This document shows, piece by piece, positions 21,961-30,634 of a stretch of DNA of 64,000 nt (position 1 is its first letter; the number at the start of each line of letters is the position of its first letter). A program made the translations under genes and the position numbers. The notes beneath the pieces were generated by a model. It was given only the letters and a program-made list of their open reading frames with translations. It did no database searches and was not told where the DNA came from. This DNA comes from Pleomorphomonas sp. PLEO. GTDB taxonomy: Bacteria > Pseudomonadota > Alphaproteobacteria > Rhizobiales > Pleomorphomonadaceae. Location of the stretch: the NCBI RefSeq assembly GCF_041320595.1, contig NZ_CP166625.1:1127501-1191500 (forward strand), in the 5' to 3' direction.

Positions 21961-23034
21961 TCAACCCCAGAGAGACGCGCCGAACATCAGCAGGCCGAAC
22001 AGCAGCACAGTCACCGCCGCGCCGGCTTCGATAACGGTGTGCAGGCGGTGGCCGAAGTCGCCGCCGCCGGTGGCGGCGAGGCGGACGGCCAAACCGCGTG
22101 TCATGACGGCGGCGAGCGTCAAGACGGCGACGGTGAAGCCGGTGCCGAAAGCCATGGTGAAAGCCGAGGCGATGCCCGCGGCCAACAGGCCTTGGCTCAG
22201 GGCGAATACCAGCACGATCAGCGCGCCGGTACAGGGCCGAAGACCGACGGCGACGACCGCCGACCACGCCTTCTTCCAGTCGAGGCGGCCGGTGGCGACC
22301 TCCAGCGACGGCGCGTGAACATGACCACAAGACTCGTCGTGGACGTGGCGAGCCGGCTTCAGGCCAAGCCTGTGGTGATCGTGGCCGCACCCGTCATGGC
22401 TGGCGGCGCCAAAGCTGGTGGTCATTACGGCGGGAGCGCCGCCGATCGTGACGGCGACCGGAGCGTAGCGTTCGGCAAACCAGTCACCGAGGGGGCGGAC
22501 GATCTTGCGCCAGACCAGCCAAAGACCGAGCAGGACGATCAGCGCGAAGGATCCCGTTTCCATCGCCGCGGCCGCTTGTGTCATGGCGATCGAGGTGGCG
22601 CCGAGCAGCACGGCGGCGATGAGCACCATGACGACCGCCGTCACCGCCTGGGCGAGTGCCGAGACGAGGGCGAGAATGGCGCCGTTCCTGGCCGTTTCGC
22701 GATTGGCAAGCACGTAGGTTGAGATCACCGCCTTGCCATGTCCGGGACCGACGGCATGCAGCACGCCGTAAAGAAACGACAGCGTCATCAGCCAGACACC
22801 GGCGTTGCCGTTGGTCTTCATGGCGGTGATGGTCGCCGTGAGGTCGCGGTAGAAGGTGGCCTGCCAGCCGGCTATGAACCGGAACAGGCCCGGCAGGAAA
22901 GCGCCGCCGGTGGCGGCCGGCTCCGGCAGCCCGACGCCGAACGGGCCGGTCGAAGCGAGCGCCGGAGCTGCTAAGAGGAGGAGTGCGACGACGCCGAGGC
23001 CGACGATGGGGGCAGGGCGAACGGTCAAGGGCAT
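21961..23034 (-). CDS. Nickel/cobalt permease of the NicO/RcnA family
   Basis: 357 residues with an N-terminal signal-like helix and about six further membrane helices. The family motif HAVGPGHGKAVIS (about 93-105) and GLRPCTGALIVLVFALSQG (about 265-283) are intact. The cytoplasmic loop between them is His-rich (DGCGHDHHRLG, HVHDESCGHVHAPS), fitting metal binding. Whether it imports or exports Ni/Co cannot be told. The start overlaps the DUF1007 stop by 10 bp, so the two are co-translated; DUF1007 proteins are frequent partners of this permease. Confidence 0.92.
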   Translation of the reverse strand: MPLTVRPAPIVGLGVVALLLLAAPALASTGPFGVGLPEPAATGGAFLPGLFRFIAGWQATFYRDLTATITAMKTNGNAGVWLMTLSFLYGVLHAVGPGHGKAVISTYVLANRETARNGAILALVSALAQAVTAVVMVLIAAVLLGATSIAMTQAAAAMETGSFALIVLLGLWLVWRKIVRPLGDWFAERYAPVAVTIGGAPAVMTTSFGAASHDGCGHDHHRLGLKPARHVHDESCGHVHAPSLEVATGRLDWKKAWSAVVAVGLRPCTGALIVLVFALSQGLLAAGIASAFTMAFGTGFTVAVLTLAAVMTRGLAVRLAATGGGDFGHRLHTVIEAGAAVTVLLFGLLMFGASLWG

Positions 23035-23699
23035 GTGATGTCGGCCCCATTGGTCTGGTCGTCGGCCAGAAGCTGCAGCTCGGGTGGCAGGTTGCGCTGG
23101 TCAGCCGGGATGGCGGCCAGCGCGGCGGCGGCTGCTGGGTCCATGTCCGGCGGCCGGAATGTTTTGATGGCGCAGGCGGCGGGAGCGCCGTCGAGGACGA
23201 TGGGGCCGTTCTTGTCGTCAATCATGCGGAAAGCGACGAAGAAGGTGGGGTCGTAGACCTCCAGCCTTATCTTCCCTGTGGATTTGAGCGGCGCCTTGGT
23301 CGGCAGCGTGAAGAACAGGATGAGGTGATCGCCGTCTTGCTGCAGCCAGTACTCAGTGGGCTTGTTGAAGTCGATGTCCTTGCCGTCGGCGGCGGTGATG
23401 AAGGTGAAGTAGGCGTAGTCCTTCAGCGATTTGACATTGAGGTCGGCGAGCGGCTTCAGTTCGTCGGCGCTGAGCTTGCCGTCGCCGTTGGTGTCGAGGC
23501 CCTGGCTTGCGAAGGCCGAATAGGCGTCATCGAAGCGCCAGATGTTGCGGATGGCGGTGATATCGCCCTTGCCGTCGAACACCACCTCGGCTTTGGCATC
23601 GACCCAGACGTGGGGATGGGCAGCGGCTGGCGCGGCCACTGCAAGGGCGCCGGCAAAGGCGGCGGCGAAGAAATTAGTCCTCTTGGTCACGAGCGGCAT
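23025..23699 (-). CDS. DUF1007 family periplasmic protein, partner of the Ni/Co permease
   Basis: 224 residues with a Sec signal peptide (about 9-27, ending APAAA) followed by the family motif HPHVWVDAKAEVVF. An apparent complete EF-hand loop, DTNGDGKLSADE, lies around residues 69-80 and could bind calcium. Only the start at ATG 23699 leaves the signal peptide near the N terminus; the frame extends to 23822 without family sequence. It overlaps the permease gene and follows lysR by 61 bp on the same strand. Confidence 0.9.
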   Translation of the reverse strand: MPLVTKRTNFFAAAFAGALAVAAPAAAHPHVWVDAKAEVVFDGKGDITAIRNIWRFDDAYSAFASQGLDTNGDGKLSADELKPLADLNVKSLKDYAYFTFITAADGKDIDFNKPTEYWLQQDGDHLILFFTLPTKAPLKSTGKIRLEVYDPTFFVAFRMIDDKNGPIVLDGAPAACAIKTFRPPDMDPAAAAALAAIPADQRNLPPELQLLADDQTNGADITCP

Positions 23700-23760
23700 C
23701 CCGTGGCGGTGGCAGCAGCGCCTTCGGCGACACATCGCTGCCAAACAAGGCGGGACGATG

Positions 23761-24720
23761 TCAACTCGGCTGTTCGACTTCGACCTGTCCGGTTTCGACC
23801 TGTGCCGTCTCTGGCCCGCCATTGCATTCGTCGCCGTTTTTCTGGAACCAGTCGGCCATGAAGTCGACGAAGGCGCGGATCTTGGCGGAGAGGTGCCGAC
23901 GATGCGGGTAGACGACGTAGATATTGGCGGCGCCCAGCTCGAAGTCGGCCAGCACGATTTTAAGCCGGCCGGCGGCGATATCGTCCTCGACCATCTTGTA
24001 GGGTACGGACCCGTAACCGAGACCGGCGAGCACGGCGAGGCGCACGGCGGACGGCGAGTTCACCTCAACACGGCCGGATACCGGCACCGTCTGCCGGATG
24101 CCGGCGACCAGGAAGCGCCAGTTGAAACGGTTGCGAAGGTTGGAATCGATGATGCAGGGTAGCCGCGTCAGGTCGTCCGGTGTGTCCGGCAAGCCGTGGA
24201 TGGCGACGACGTCGGGATGAACCACCGTCGCAAAGCGATAGTCGGCGAGTTTGCGGGCGATCAGGCTCGAATCGGATAATTCGCTGACGCGGATGGCGCA
24301 GTCGAAGCCCTCGTCGATCAGATCGACGAAGCGATCGTCGAGCCTGAGGTCGAGGCGGATGGCGGGATTGGCCGCCACGAAATCCATGATCGCCTTGCCG
24401 AGCGTCGAATCGCCGAAGGTGCGAGGAGCGGCGACGCGTAGCAGACCGGTCGGCTCGCCGTGGCGTTCGCGCACCATGTCCTGAAGATCGTCGACCCGCT
24501 GGAGGATCTCACCCGCGTCGCGAAAATAAGCCTGCCCGAGTTCAGTGAGCGACAGACGCCGCGTCGTGCGGTTCATCAGGCGGGCGCCCAACTCGTCTTC
24601 AAGTTCTTTTACGTATTTCGAGATCAGGGCCTTCGACCTGCCGAGCTTTCGTGCCGCCGCCGAGAACCCTCCCGCTTCGACGACCTCCACGAAAGTCCGC
24701 ATGCGTGTGAATGTGTCCAT
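23761..24720 (-). CDS. LysR-family transcriptional regulator
   Basis: 319 residues. N-terminal winged helix MDTFTRMRTFVEVVEAGGFSAAARKL with SKALISKYVKELEDELGARL (about 1-60), then a LysR effector domain of the type that acts on single genes (about 90-295). The tail after 300 is Gln/Glu-rich and not conserved. ATG 24720 has GGCGGAC upstream; extension to 24852 is rejected. It is upstream of the DUF1007-permease pair on the same strand, but may also act on divergent genes across the long 24721-25624 gap. The effector is unknown. Confidence 0.92.
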   Translation of the reverse strand: MDTFTRMRTFVEVVEAGGFSAAARKLGRSKALISKYVKELEDELGARLMNRTTRRLSLTELGQAYFRDAGEILQRVDDLQDMVRERHGEPTGLLRVAAPRTFGDSTLGKAIMDFVAANPAIRLDLRLDDRFVDLIDEGFDCAIRVSELSDSSLIARKLADYRFATVVHPDVVAIHGLPDTPDDLTRLPCIIDSNLRNRFNWRFLVAGIRQTVPVSGRVEVNSPSAVRLAVLAGLGYGSVPYKMVEDDIAAGRLKIVLADFELGAANIYVVYPHRRHLSAKIRAFVDFMADWFQKNGDECNGGPETAQVETGQVEVEQPS

Positions 24721-25444
24721 TGTCCGCCGCCAGTTCGAGCACGTTTCCGCCTTCGACATCCCAGCACGAGCAGTTCCGTGGCCTCCGAAACCCTCCGCGA
24801 GATGGCGAAAGCGCTTTAGGGCCGACTTTGTAGCAGCCCAGCAATCGGCCAACCGACAGTCACGCCCGTTAATCCTAATGACCTGAATCCGCTTAGTGCC
24901 GTCAATATGAAAAATAAGGTCTCCATCGCAGAATCATGCGATTTTCTGCTGTTTTACGTATCGTTTCCCGTGAGTGGACAATCGAATTCTTCCTGTTGAA
25001 CTACTGCCGCTTCGACAGTGCCTGTTGCACTTGACCTGTGACGCCGCAAAGGATGGCGGGCATTCGTTTGGCTGAGGTGCCGCCAGGAGGGCGCATCGCG
25101 TGAAATTGTCGTCACAAACGAATTTTCGAGTTCGAAGGTCTTGCAGAAGGGGGCAACGCAGAGTACATGCGTCCTTGCCCAATTTCGCACGTGCCTGTGG
25201 TTGCGTGCCGGTTTCGCTAGGGCCGCTTAACGGCGGTTCCGGCGAGGGCAACCGGTGACCGGAGTTAAACCGGGTCTAAGCTGCTTCTCAAGCGGCGGAC
25301 GCGACTTAAAGCAACGACGTAGAGGGCTTTTTTGGTCTCTGCTGGCGCTCCAAACGCTGGCGTTACTAAAGAGGCACTTACTTCCTTGCCGGACGTGCGG
25401 ACTGGAGTAATCCGTCCAATCAAAGGCTCTACGACCAACGGTCA
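24721..25444. other. Intergenic region between lysR and the ornithine decarboxylase leader
   Basis: About 720 bp with no convincing coding frame on either strand. The part from about 25200 onward is probably transcribed as the distal 5' leader of the decarboxylase gene. It contains scattered short inverted repeats, for example CCGGTGACCGG around 25252-25262, and a T run at 25328-25333. Divergent promoters for lysR and the decarboxylase are expected here but could not be placed. Confidence 0.5.
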
Positions 25445-25624
25445 TAACCGCTCGGCGCCTCTTCGCCGAGTGTTTGGGATCCGAGGTCGCAACTGACTTT
25501 CACCGCCTTTCGGAAACGGAAGGTGAGGGTGCATTCGCTTGCGCGTGCCGGGTCCACACCGGTCGCGGAGAGAGAATAGCTCACCCTCGGAACGCAGAGC
25601 TTGGACGACGGAGTTCACTGAGCC
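25445..25624 (+). promoter_or_regulatory. Structured leader of the ornithine decarboxylase gene, speF-motif candidate
   Basis: The last 180 nt before the start codon fold repeatedly. Hairpins: CTCGGCG/CGCCGAG at 25451-25457/25464-25470, and CCTTTC/GGAAGG at 25506-25511/25518-25523. A longer-range pairing GAGGGTG/CACCCTC (25525-25531/25582-25588) competes with TCACC/GGTGA (25500-25504/25522-25526). Alphaproteobacterial decarboxylase genes of this type are known to be preceded by the conserved speF RNA motif. Position fits; I could not verify the motif's consensus from memory. Confidence 0.45.
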
Positions 25625-26770
25625 ATGACCGCTCGCATCCTTGATTTCCTTGCCGCCCGACGACCCGAAGGCCCCTGCTTGGTGGTCGATCTCAATGTCG
25701 TCCGCGATAACTTCAACGCCTTCCGCCATGCGTTGCCCGATACCCGCATCTATTATGCGGTGAAGGCTAATCCGTCGCCGGAAGTGCTGCAGCTGCTCGC
25801 CGACCTCGGCTCGTCCTTCGATTGCGCCTCGATCCCGGAGATCGAGATGGTGCTGGCCACCGGCGCAACGGCCGACCGCATCTCCTTCGGCAACACCATC
25901 AAGAAGGAGCGCGATGTCGCTCGCGCTCTCGAGCTGGGCGTCAACCTGTTTGCCGTCGACTGCGAGGCCGAGGTGGACAAGGTTGCCCGTCAGGCCGAGG
26001 CGACCGGCAAGCTTGGCGCCAAGGTGTTCTGCCGCATCCTGTGCGACGGTGCCGGCGCCGAATGGCCGCTCAGCCGCAAGTTCGGTTGCGAGCCGTCGAT
26101 GGCCGCCGAGGTACTTGAGCACGCCCATCGCTCCGGCCTCACCGCCCATGGCATCTCCTTCCACGTCGGCTCGCAGCAGGGCAACCTTGATGCTTGGGAC
26201 GGTGCGCTCGCATCGGCCGCCGCCATCTTCGGCGAGCTGGCCGATCGCGGTATCCAGCTCAAGATGGTCAATCTCGGCGGTGGCTTCCCGACCCGCTATC
26301 TCAAGGACGTTCCGGCGACGGAGGCCTACGGCCGCTCGATCGACGAGGCGGTGCGTCGGCATTTTGCCAACCACGTGCCCGAGACGATCATCGAGCCGGG
26401 CCGCGGCATGGTCGGCGGTGCCGGCATGATCAAGGCGGAAGTGGTGCTGATCTCCAAGAAGCATCGCGACGACGAGCAGCGCTGGGTCTATCTCGACATC
26501 GGCAAGTTCGGCGGTCTCGCCGAGACGATGGAAGAGGCGATCCGCTATCCGATTCGCACCCGCCACGATGGCAGCGCCACGGCGCCCTGCGTCTTGGCTG
26601 GCCCGACCTGCGACAGCGCCGACGTTCTCTACGAGAAGACGCCCTATGAGCTGCCGATCAGCTTGGAGATCGGCGATGAAGTGCTGATCGAAGGCACCGG
26701 CGCCTACACGACGACCTACTCGGCGGTGGCCTTCAATGGCTTCTCGCCGCTCAAGTCCTACGTGATTTGA
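25625..26770 (+). CDS. Ornithine (possibly lysine/ornithine) decarboxylase, alanine-racemase fold
   Basis: 381 residues of the fold type III PLP decarboxylases. The PLP lysine is in YYAVKANP (K47), followed by HVGSQ, GGGFP, EPGRGMV (phosphate and PLP contacts) and PTCDSADVLYEK, which carries the catalytic cysteine of the partner subunit (about C330). It makes putrescine from ornithine, and some members also make cadaverine from lysine. ATG 25625 has GGAG 11 nt upstream, at the edge of the structured leader. It is followed at 79 bp by a GNAT gene. It supplies the substrate of homospermidine synthase at 14613-16043. Confidence 0.95.
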   Translation: MTARILDFLAARRPEGPCLVVDLNVVRDNFNAFRHALPDTRIYYAVKANPSPEVLQLLADLGSSFDCASIPEIEMVLATGATADRISFGNTIKKERDVARALELGVNLFAVDCEAEVDKVARQAEATGKLGAKVFCRILCDGAGAEWPLSRKFGCEPSMAAEVLEHAHRSGLTAHGISFHVGSQQGNLDAWDGALASAAAIFGELADRGIQLKMVNLGGGFPTRYLKDVPATEAYGRSIDEAVRRHFANHVPETIIEPGRGMVGGAGMIKAEVVLISKKHRDDEQRWVYLDIGKFGGLAETMEEAIRYPIRTRHDGSATAPCVLAGPTCDSADVLYEKTPYELPISLEIGDEVLIEGTGAYTTTYSAVAFNGFSPLKSYVI

Positions 26771-26777
26771 CATCGCT

Positions 26778-26796
26778 CCGGACGGGGTCCGTCCGG
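26778..26796 (+). terminator. Hairpin after the decarboxylase gene
   Basis: CCGGACGG (26778-26785) pairs perfectly with CCGTCCGG (26789-26796), loop GGT. No T run follows, so this may be a partial terminator or mRNA stabiliser before the GNAT gene. Confidence 0.4.
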
Positions 26797-26848
26797 CTCC
26801 CTTTGTGACTTCATCGCCCCGCCTGTTGCGGCGGGGGGCGGGGTTGCC

Positions 26849-27376
26849 TTGATGATCGCCTACATGAATGAACAGGCGGGTGATGTGTTCGCCCGCGAAA
26901 TGCTGCTCGACCGCGCCTTCGGCCCGGCCCGCTTTCGTAAATCGTCGGAAAAGATTCGCTCGGGGCGTCTCCCTTCCGAAGGTTTGGCGCTGGTTGCCCG
27001 CGATGGCGATCGCCTCGTCGGTAGCGTGCGCCTGTGGGACGCGGCGGCCGGACGGAAGCCGCTGCTGCTGCTCGGTCCGCTCGCCGTCGATGACGACTGC
27101 CGGGGCTCTGGCATCGGTGCCGCGCTGATGCGGCTTGCCGCCGATCGGGCGCGGGCGTTCGGTCATGGCGCCATCGTGCTGGTCGGTGACGAGCCCTACT
27201 ACCGGCGCTTCGGCTTCTCGACGCATGGCATGGAGCAGCTCGCCATGCCCGGTCCTTTTGAGCGGGCCCGCTTCCTTGGCCTTGAACTTGTGTCCGGCGC
27301 GCTCGATGGCGCCGAAGGCGTGCTTCAGCCGGTCGGCCGGCTTATTCCCGCCCAGCCCGCGACGGTTGCCGCTTAA
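26849..27376 (+). CDS. GNAT-family N-acetyltransferase (YhbS-like)
   Basis: 175 residues. Acetyl-CoA binding motif A is LLGPLAVDDDCRGSGIGAALMRLAADRA (about 70-97), with RGSGIG as the pyrophosphate loop; GDEPYYRRFGF follows as motif B. The YhbS-like pattern does not define a substrate. It lies on the same strand just after ornithine decarboxylase, which raises a polyamine-related or unrelated role equally. Start at ATG 26849 with GGGG upstream; ATG 26864 is an alternative. A good terminator follows the stop. Confidence 0.88.
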   Translation: MMIAYMNEQAGDVFAREMLLDRAFGPARFRKSSEKIRSGRLPSEGLALVARDGDRLVGSVRLWDAAAGRKPLLLLGPLAVDDDCRGSGIGAALMRLAADRARAFGHGAIVLVGDEPYYRRFGFSTHGMEQLAMPGPFERARFLGLELVSGALDGAEGVLQPVGRLIPAQPATVAA

Positions 27377-27380
27377 GGTG

Positions 27381-27404
27381 GCAATCGCCACCGGCGATTG
27401 CTTT
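27381..27404 (+). terminator. Rho-independent terminator after the GNAT gene
   Basis: GCAATCGCC (27381-27389) pairs perfectly with GGCGATTGC (27393-27401), loop ACC, followed by TTTAT. It lies 5 nt after the stop. Confidence 0.75.
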
Positions 27405-27410
27405 ATCCGT

Positions 27411-27496
27411 CTCAATCGCCGGCGGCCTGGCTATGGGCTTTCGTGCTTGCCACGCTGGCACCGCCTGGCGCCGGAAGTCGGTCACGCGGCTTGGAT
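27411..27496. repeat. Intergenic dispersed repeat, copy 2
   Basis: CTCAATCGCCGGCGG at its start and TGGCGCCGGAAG (27466-27477) followed by GCGGCTT near its end match the segment at 11632-11752 in order and orientation. This copy is shorter in the middle. Confidence 0.4.
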
Positions 27497-27575
27497 ATGT
27501 CCGCCCGCTCGGCGTGTCATTTGATATCCTCCCCGGAAATGCCTAGACTTACTGAGCATTTTCGGGAGGATCGTC

Positions 27576-28571
27576 ATGGATGTCTTTTTGAGTGGCGGCG
27601 ACATCGCCATCATCGCGCTGGTTCTGCTCGCCATCATCGTCCTGTTCGCCGGCATCAAGCAGGTGCCGCAAGGTTACAACTGGACGGTGGAGCGTTTTGG
27701 CCGCTACACGCGAACGCTACAGCCCGGACTCAACCTGATCGTTCCCTTCTTCGATCGCATCGGCGCCAAGCTCAACCGCATGGAGCAGGTGCTGGATGTG
27801 CCGAGCCAGGAGATCATCACCCGCGACAACGCCACCTGCACGGTGGACGGCGTCGCCTTCTATCAAGTGCTCGACGCGGCGCGTGCCGCTTATGAAATAT
27901 CCAATCTGCAGCGCGCCATCCTCAACATCACCATGACCAACATCCGCACGGTGATGGGCTCGATGGACCTCGACAATCTCCTGTCCAACCGCGACGAGAT
28001 CAATTCCCGCCTGCTTCGCGTCGTCGACGCGGCGACCGAGGCCTGGGGCGTCAAGATCACCCGCATCGAGATCAAGGACATCAATCCGCCGGCCGACCTT
28101 GTCGCCTCCATGGCCCGGCAGATGAAGGCGGAACGTGAGAAGCGCGCTCAGATCCTGGAAGCCGAGGGCTCGCGCCAGTCGGCCATCCTGAAGGCCGAGG
28201 GCGAGAAGCAGGCGCAGGTGTTGCAGGCCGAGGGCCGGCGCGAAGCGGCCTTCCGCGATGCCGAGGCGCGCGAGCGTCTCGCCGAGGCCGAAGCCAAGGC
28301 GACGGCGCTGGTGTCCGAGGCGGTGTCTAACGGTGACGTGCAGGCGCTTAACTACTTCATCGCCGACAAGTATACGCAGGCGCTAAGCCAGTTCGCCCAT
28401 TCGCCCAACCAGAAGATCCTGATGCTGCCGATGGAGGCGACTGCCTTGCTCGGTTCGCTGGGCGGCATTGCCGAACTGGCCCGCGCCGCCTTCAGCGACG
28501 ACGGCGCGCGGGGCGGACCGGCCGACACGTCGCCGCGCCGGCGTGGCGCCGTGCCGCCGGTCGGCGGTTGA
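27576..28571 (+). CDS. qmcA: SPFH-domain membrane protein, QmcA/stomatin-like
   Basis: 331 residues. An N-terminal membrane helix (about 7-27) is followed by the SPFH/Band 7 domain, with [25 protein letters not shown] at its start, and a long Ala/Glu-rich coiled coil (about 180-260). Such proteins form membrane-bound oligomers at the inner membrane. ATG 27576 has GGGAGGA upstream. It is directly upstream of an NfeD-type gene (14-bp gap), the standard partner of this family. The C-terminal 30 residues are Gly/Arg-rich and variable. Confidence 0.93.
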   Translation: MDVFLSGGDIAIIALVLLAIIVLFAGIKQVPQGYNWTVERFGRYTRTLQPGLNLIVPFFDRIGAKLNRMEQVLDVPSQEIITRDNATCTVDGVAFYQVLDAARAAYEISNLQRAILNITMTNIRTVMGSMDLDNLLSNRDEINSRLLRVVDAATEAWGVKITRIEIKDINPPADLVASMARQMKAEREKRAQILEAEGSRQSAILKAEGEKQAQVLQAEGRREAAFRDAEARERLAEAEAKATALVSEAVSNGDVQALNYFIADKYTQALSQFAHSPNQKILMLPMEATALLGSLGGIAELARAAFSDDGARGGPADTSPRRRGAVPPVGG

Positions 28572-28585
28572 GGGAAGGATACATC

Positions 28586-29044
28586 ATGGGCCTTCTCGAA
28601 GGGCTGATCGTCTATCTCGGGCCGTGGTCATGGCTGCTGTTGGCGTTGCTGTTGGCCGGCATCGAGGTGGTGGTACCGGGCACGTTCTTCATCTGGTTCG
28701 GCGCAGCGGCGATGGTCGTCGGCTTGCTGGCCCTCGCCATCGCCATGAGCTGGCAGGTGGAGGCGGTGCTGTTCGTCCTGTTGTCGGCGGCGGCCGTGCT
28801 GATCGGCCGGCGCTTCTATGGCCGGGCGTCCAAGGAGGGAGACGGTTTTGCCAACGACCGGCTCGGCCGGCAGGTCGGTCGTCTGGCTGTGGTCGATCGG
28901 GCGATCGAGGGCGGATCCGGCCATATACGCCTCGACGACACCATCTGGCGGGCCGACGGGCCGGACCTGGCAAGCGGCACGCGGGTGCGGATCGTCGGTC
29001 ACCGTAACGGCCGTTTCCTGGTCGAGCCGGAGTCCGGGGGCTAA
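28586..29044 (+). CDS. NfeD-family membrane protein
   Basis: 152 residues. Two or three N-terminal membrane helices (about 5-75) are followed by a small soluble OB-fold domain (about 95-150; GRLAVVDRAIEGGSGHIRLDDTIWRA and GTRVRIVGH). This is the short NfeD type without the protease domain, acting with the stomatin-like partner encoded just upstream. ATG 28586 has GGAAGGA at good spacing; a TTG six codons earlier is less likely. Confidence 0.9.
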   Translation: MGLLEGLIVYLGPWSWLLLALLLAGIEVVVPGTFFIWFGAAAMVVGLLALAIAMSWQVEAVLFVLLSAAAVLIGRRFYGRASKEGDGFANDRLGRQVGRLAVVDRAIEGGSGHIRLDDTIWRADGPDLASGTRVRIVGHRNGRFLVEPESGG

Positions 29045-29078
29045 TCCCGGCTCGGGCTGTTCACCGCCGGACAGCTGC

Positions 29079-29094
29079 CTAACGGCTCGTTAAC
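29079..29094 (+). promoter_or_regulatory. Candidate CtrA-binding site upstream of the beta-barrel gene
   Basis: CTAA-N7-TTAAC differs by one base from the CtrA consensus TTAA-N7-TTAAC and lies 70 bp before the start at 29164. The motif is short, so chance occurrence is possible. Confidence 0.3.
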
Positions 29095-29163
29095 CTACAT
29101 CCTTTACTCTTCGTCAACACTGGACACCGCTCGGGGCGGTGAGCGCGGCGACGGAGGCGGGGC

Positions 29164-30564
29164 GTGCATCGGCGGCAGACCTTTCGGGCTCTGACGATGG
29201 CGTCCGTTCTCCTCGCCGCGCCCTCCTACGCGCAGGAGGGCGGCGACCCGGACGTCGTGCCGGCGCTCAGAACCACACTGCCCGCCAAGCCGGTCAACAC
29301 CACCGCCGACGCGACTCTCGGAGAGGCGGCGGACACCGCTGCCGCCAAACCTGATGCCGCCGAGTTTGTCATTCCGTCCTTGCGCGCCAGCTTGCCGGCG
29401 ACCGACCTCAGGACGGTTGTCCGGCCGGTGCCGCCCAGCCTTTCGGCCAAACTGGCGGCGGTGGCGCCGAGCTTGCCGGCCGTGACGCGCGAGGCGGATG
29501 CCCGCGCCGAATATGAGCCGCTCGGTCTTCGTCTTGGCAGTTTCGTGGTGAATGCCACCACCTCGACGGGCATCGGCCTTCGCCATCATTCGGTGGACGG
29601 CAACGAAACCTTCGTCCGCTCCACCGGCGAAATCGACGCCCGTTCCGACTGGGAGCGCAACAGCCTGGAGATGCGGCTTTCCGGCGCCTACCGCCGCTCG
29701 CTTTCCGGCATCGATGAAAAGCTGCCCGAGGGCGATGCCAGCATCGTCGGCCGCTTCGATCTCACCAATGCCGATCGTCTCACGGCGTCGGCTGGCTGGA
29801 CGCTTCGCGACGACACATCTGGCGACGGCAAGGAAAACACTTTCTCCGGCACGCTCGGCTACGAACGGTTCGGCGGCCTTATCGGTCTCAAGACCGGTAT
29901 CGGTATTGATCGCACCGTGAACGAGACCGACACGACGCTCGACAATACCGACTTGTCGTCGTCGTTGCGCCTGTCGCTCGACAGCGGCGCCGTGTTTCAG
30001 CCATTTGTGGAGCTTGGCGCCTTCGGACGCACCTTCGATCGGCCGGCAGCCGGCGATGGTGTCAGCCGGAGCGGTGTGGGTGGCGAGGCCAAGGCCGGCG
30101 TTTCCGTGTCGCGCGACGACGTCACCGGCGAGATCGCCCTCGGCTACGGCTACGAGTGGCTCAAGGAAAGCTCGCTTTCCGATATTTCCGGCGTGATCGG
30201 CTCGGCCTCACTGACGTGGGATCCCAGCGAGTTGCTCCGTCTGACGGGGGCCGCCTCGACCAGTTTCGCGCCGACATCGACGGCTGGCGCGTCGGGCGTA
30301 CTCAAGCGCACCGGCGAGCTGACGGTGACCTATGCGCTGACGCCGAACGCCTTCGTGGTGACCGGTGGCGAACTGACGCTGGAAGATTACGCTGGTATCG
30401 ATCATCAGGTGACGACCACGACGCTGAAGGCCGGCGTCGGCTACAAGCTGAACCGAACGGTGGAACTCGGCCTCGACGGCGCGCACAAGATCGTCCGCTC
30501 CGACACGGCTGGCGGCGATTATACCGACAGCAGCGTGACCGCGACGCTGACGCTGCGCCAGTGA
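29164..30564 (+). CDS. Outer-membrane beta-barrel protein
   Basis: 466 residues. An N-terminal signal peptide ends at APSYAQE (about 24). A proline/alanine-rich linker (about 25-115) contains two copies of the pattern VPALRTTLPAKP / IPSLRASLPATD. The remainder is a run of amphipathic strands of alternating residues (about 120-466) ending in an aromatic-poor TATLTLRQ. It resembles uncharacterised OMP_b-brl_2-type barrels; no function can be given. The start is GTG 29164 with GGAGG upstream. It follows nfeD by 119 bp, which probably contains its own promoter. Confidence 0.75.
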   Translation: MHRRQTFRALTMASVLLAAPSYAQEGGDPDVVPALRTTLPAKPVNTTADATLGEAADTAAAKPDAAEFVIPSLRASLPATDLRTVVRPVPPSLSAKLAAVAPSLPAVTREADARAEYEPLGLRLGSFVVNATTSTGIGLRHHSVDGNETFVRSTGEIDARSDWERNSLEMRLSGAYRRSLSGIDEKLPEGDASIVGRFDLTNADRLTASAGWTLRDDTSGDGKENTFSGTLGYERFGGLIGLKTGIGIDRTVNETDTTLDNTDLSSSLRLSLDSGAVFQPFVELGAFGRTFDRPAAGDGVSRSGVGGEAKAGVSVSRDDVTGEIALGYGYEWLKESSLSDISGVIGSASLTWDPSELLRLTGAASTSFAPTSTAGASGVLKRTGELTVTYALTPNAFVVTGGELTLEDYAGIDHQVTTTTLKAGVGYKLNRTVELGLDGAHKIVRSDTAGGDYTDSSVTATLTLRQ

Positions 30565-30634
30565 CCATTTCTAAGTTCTACTCAGACGGCCGCCGGCGCG
30601 AATTCTCAAACGGTCCCAGAAGGTCTCGCCTCCC

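Noticed and set aside
25442-27415. 657-codon minus-strand open frame opposite ornithine decarboxylase and GNAT
   Set aside because: High-GC antisense shadow; the plus strand encodes two clear proteins and the antisense translation has no recognisable domain.
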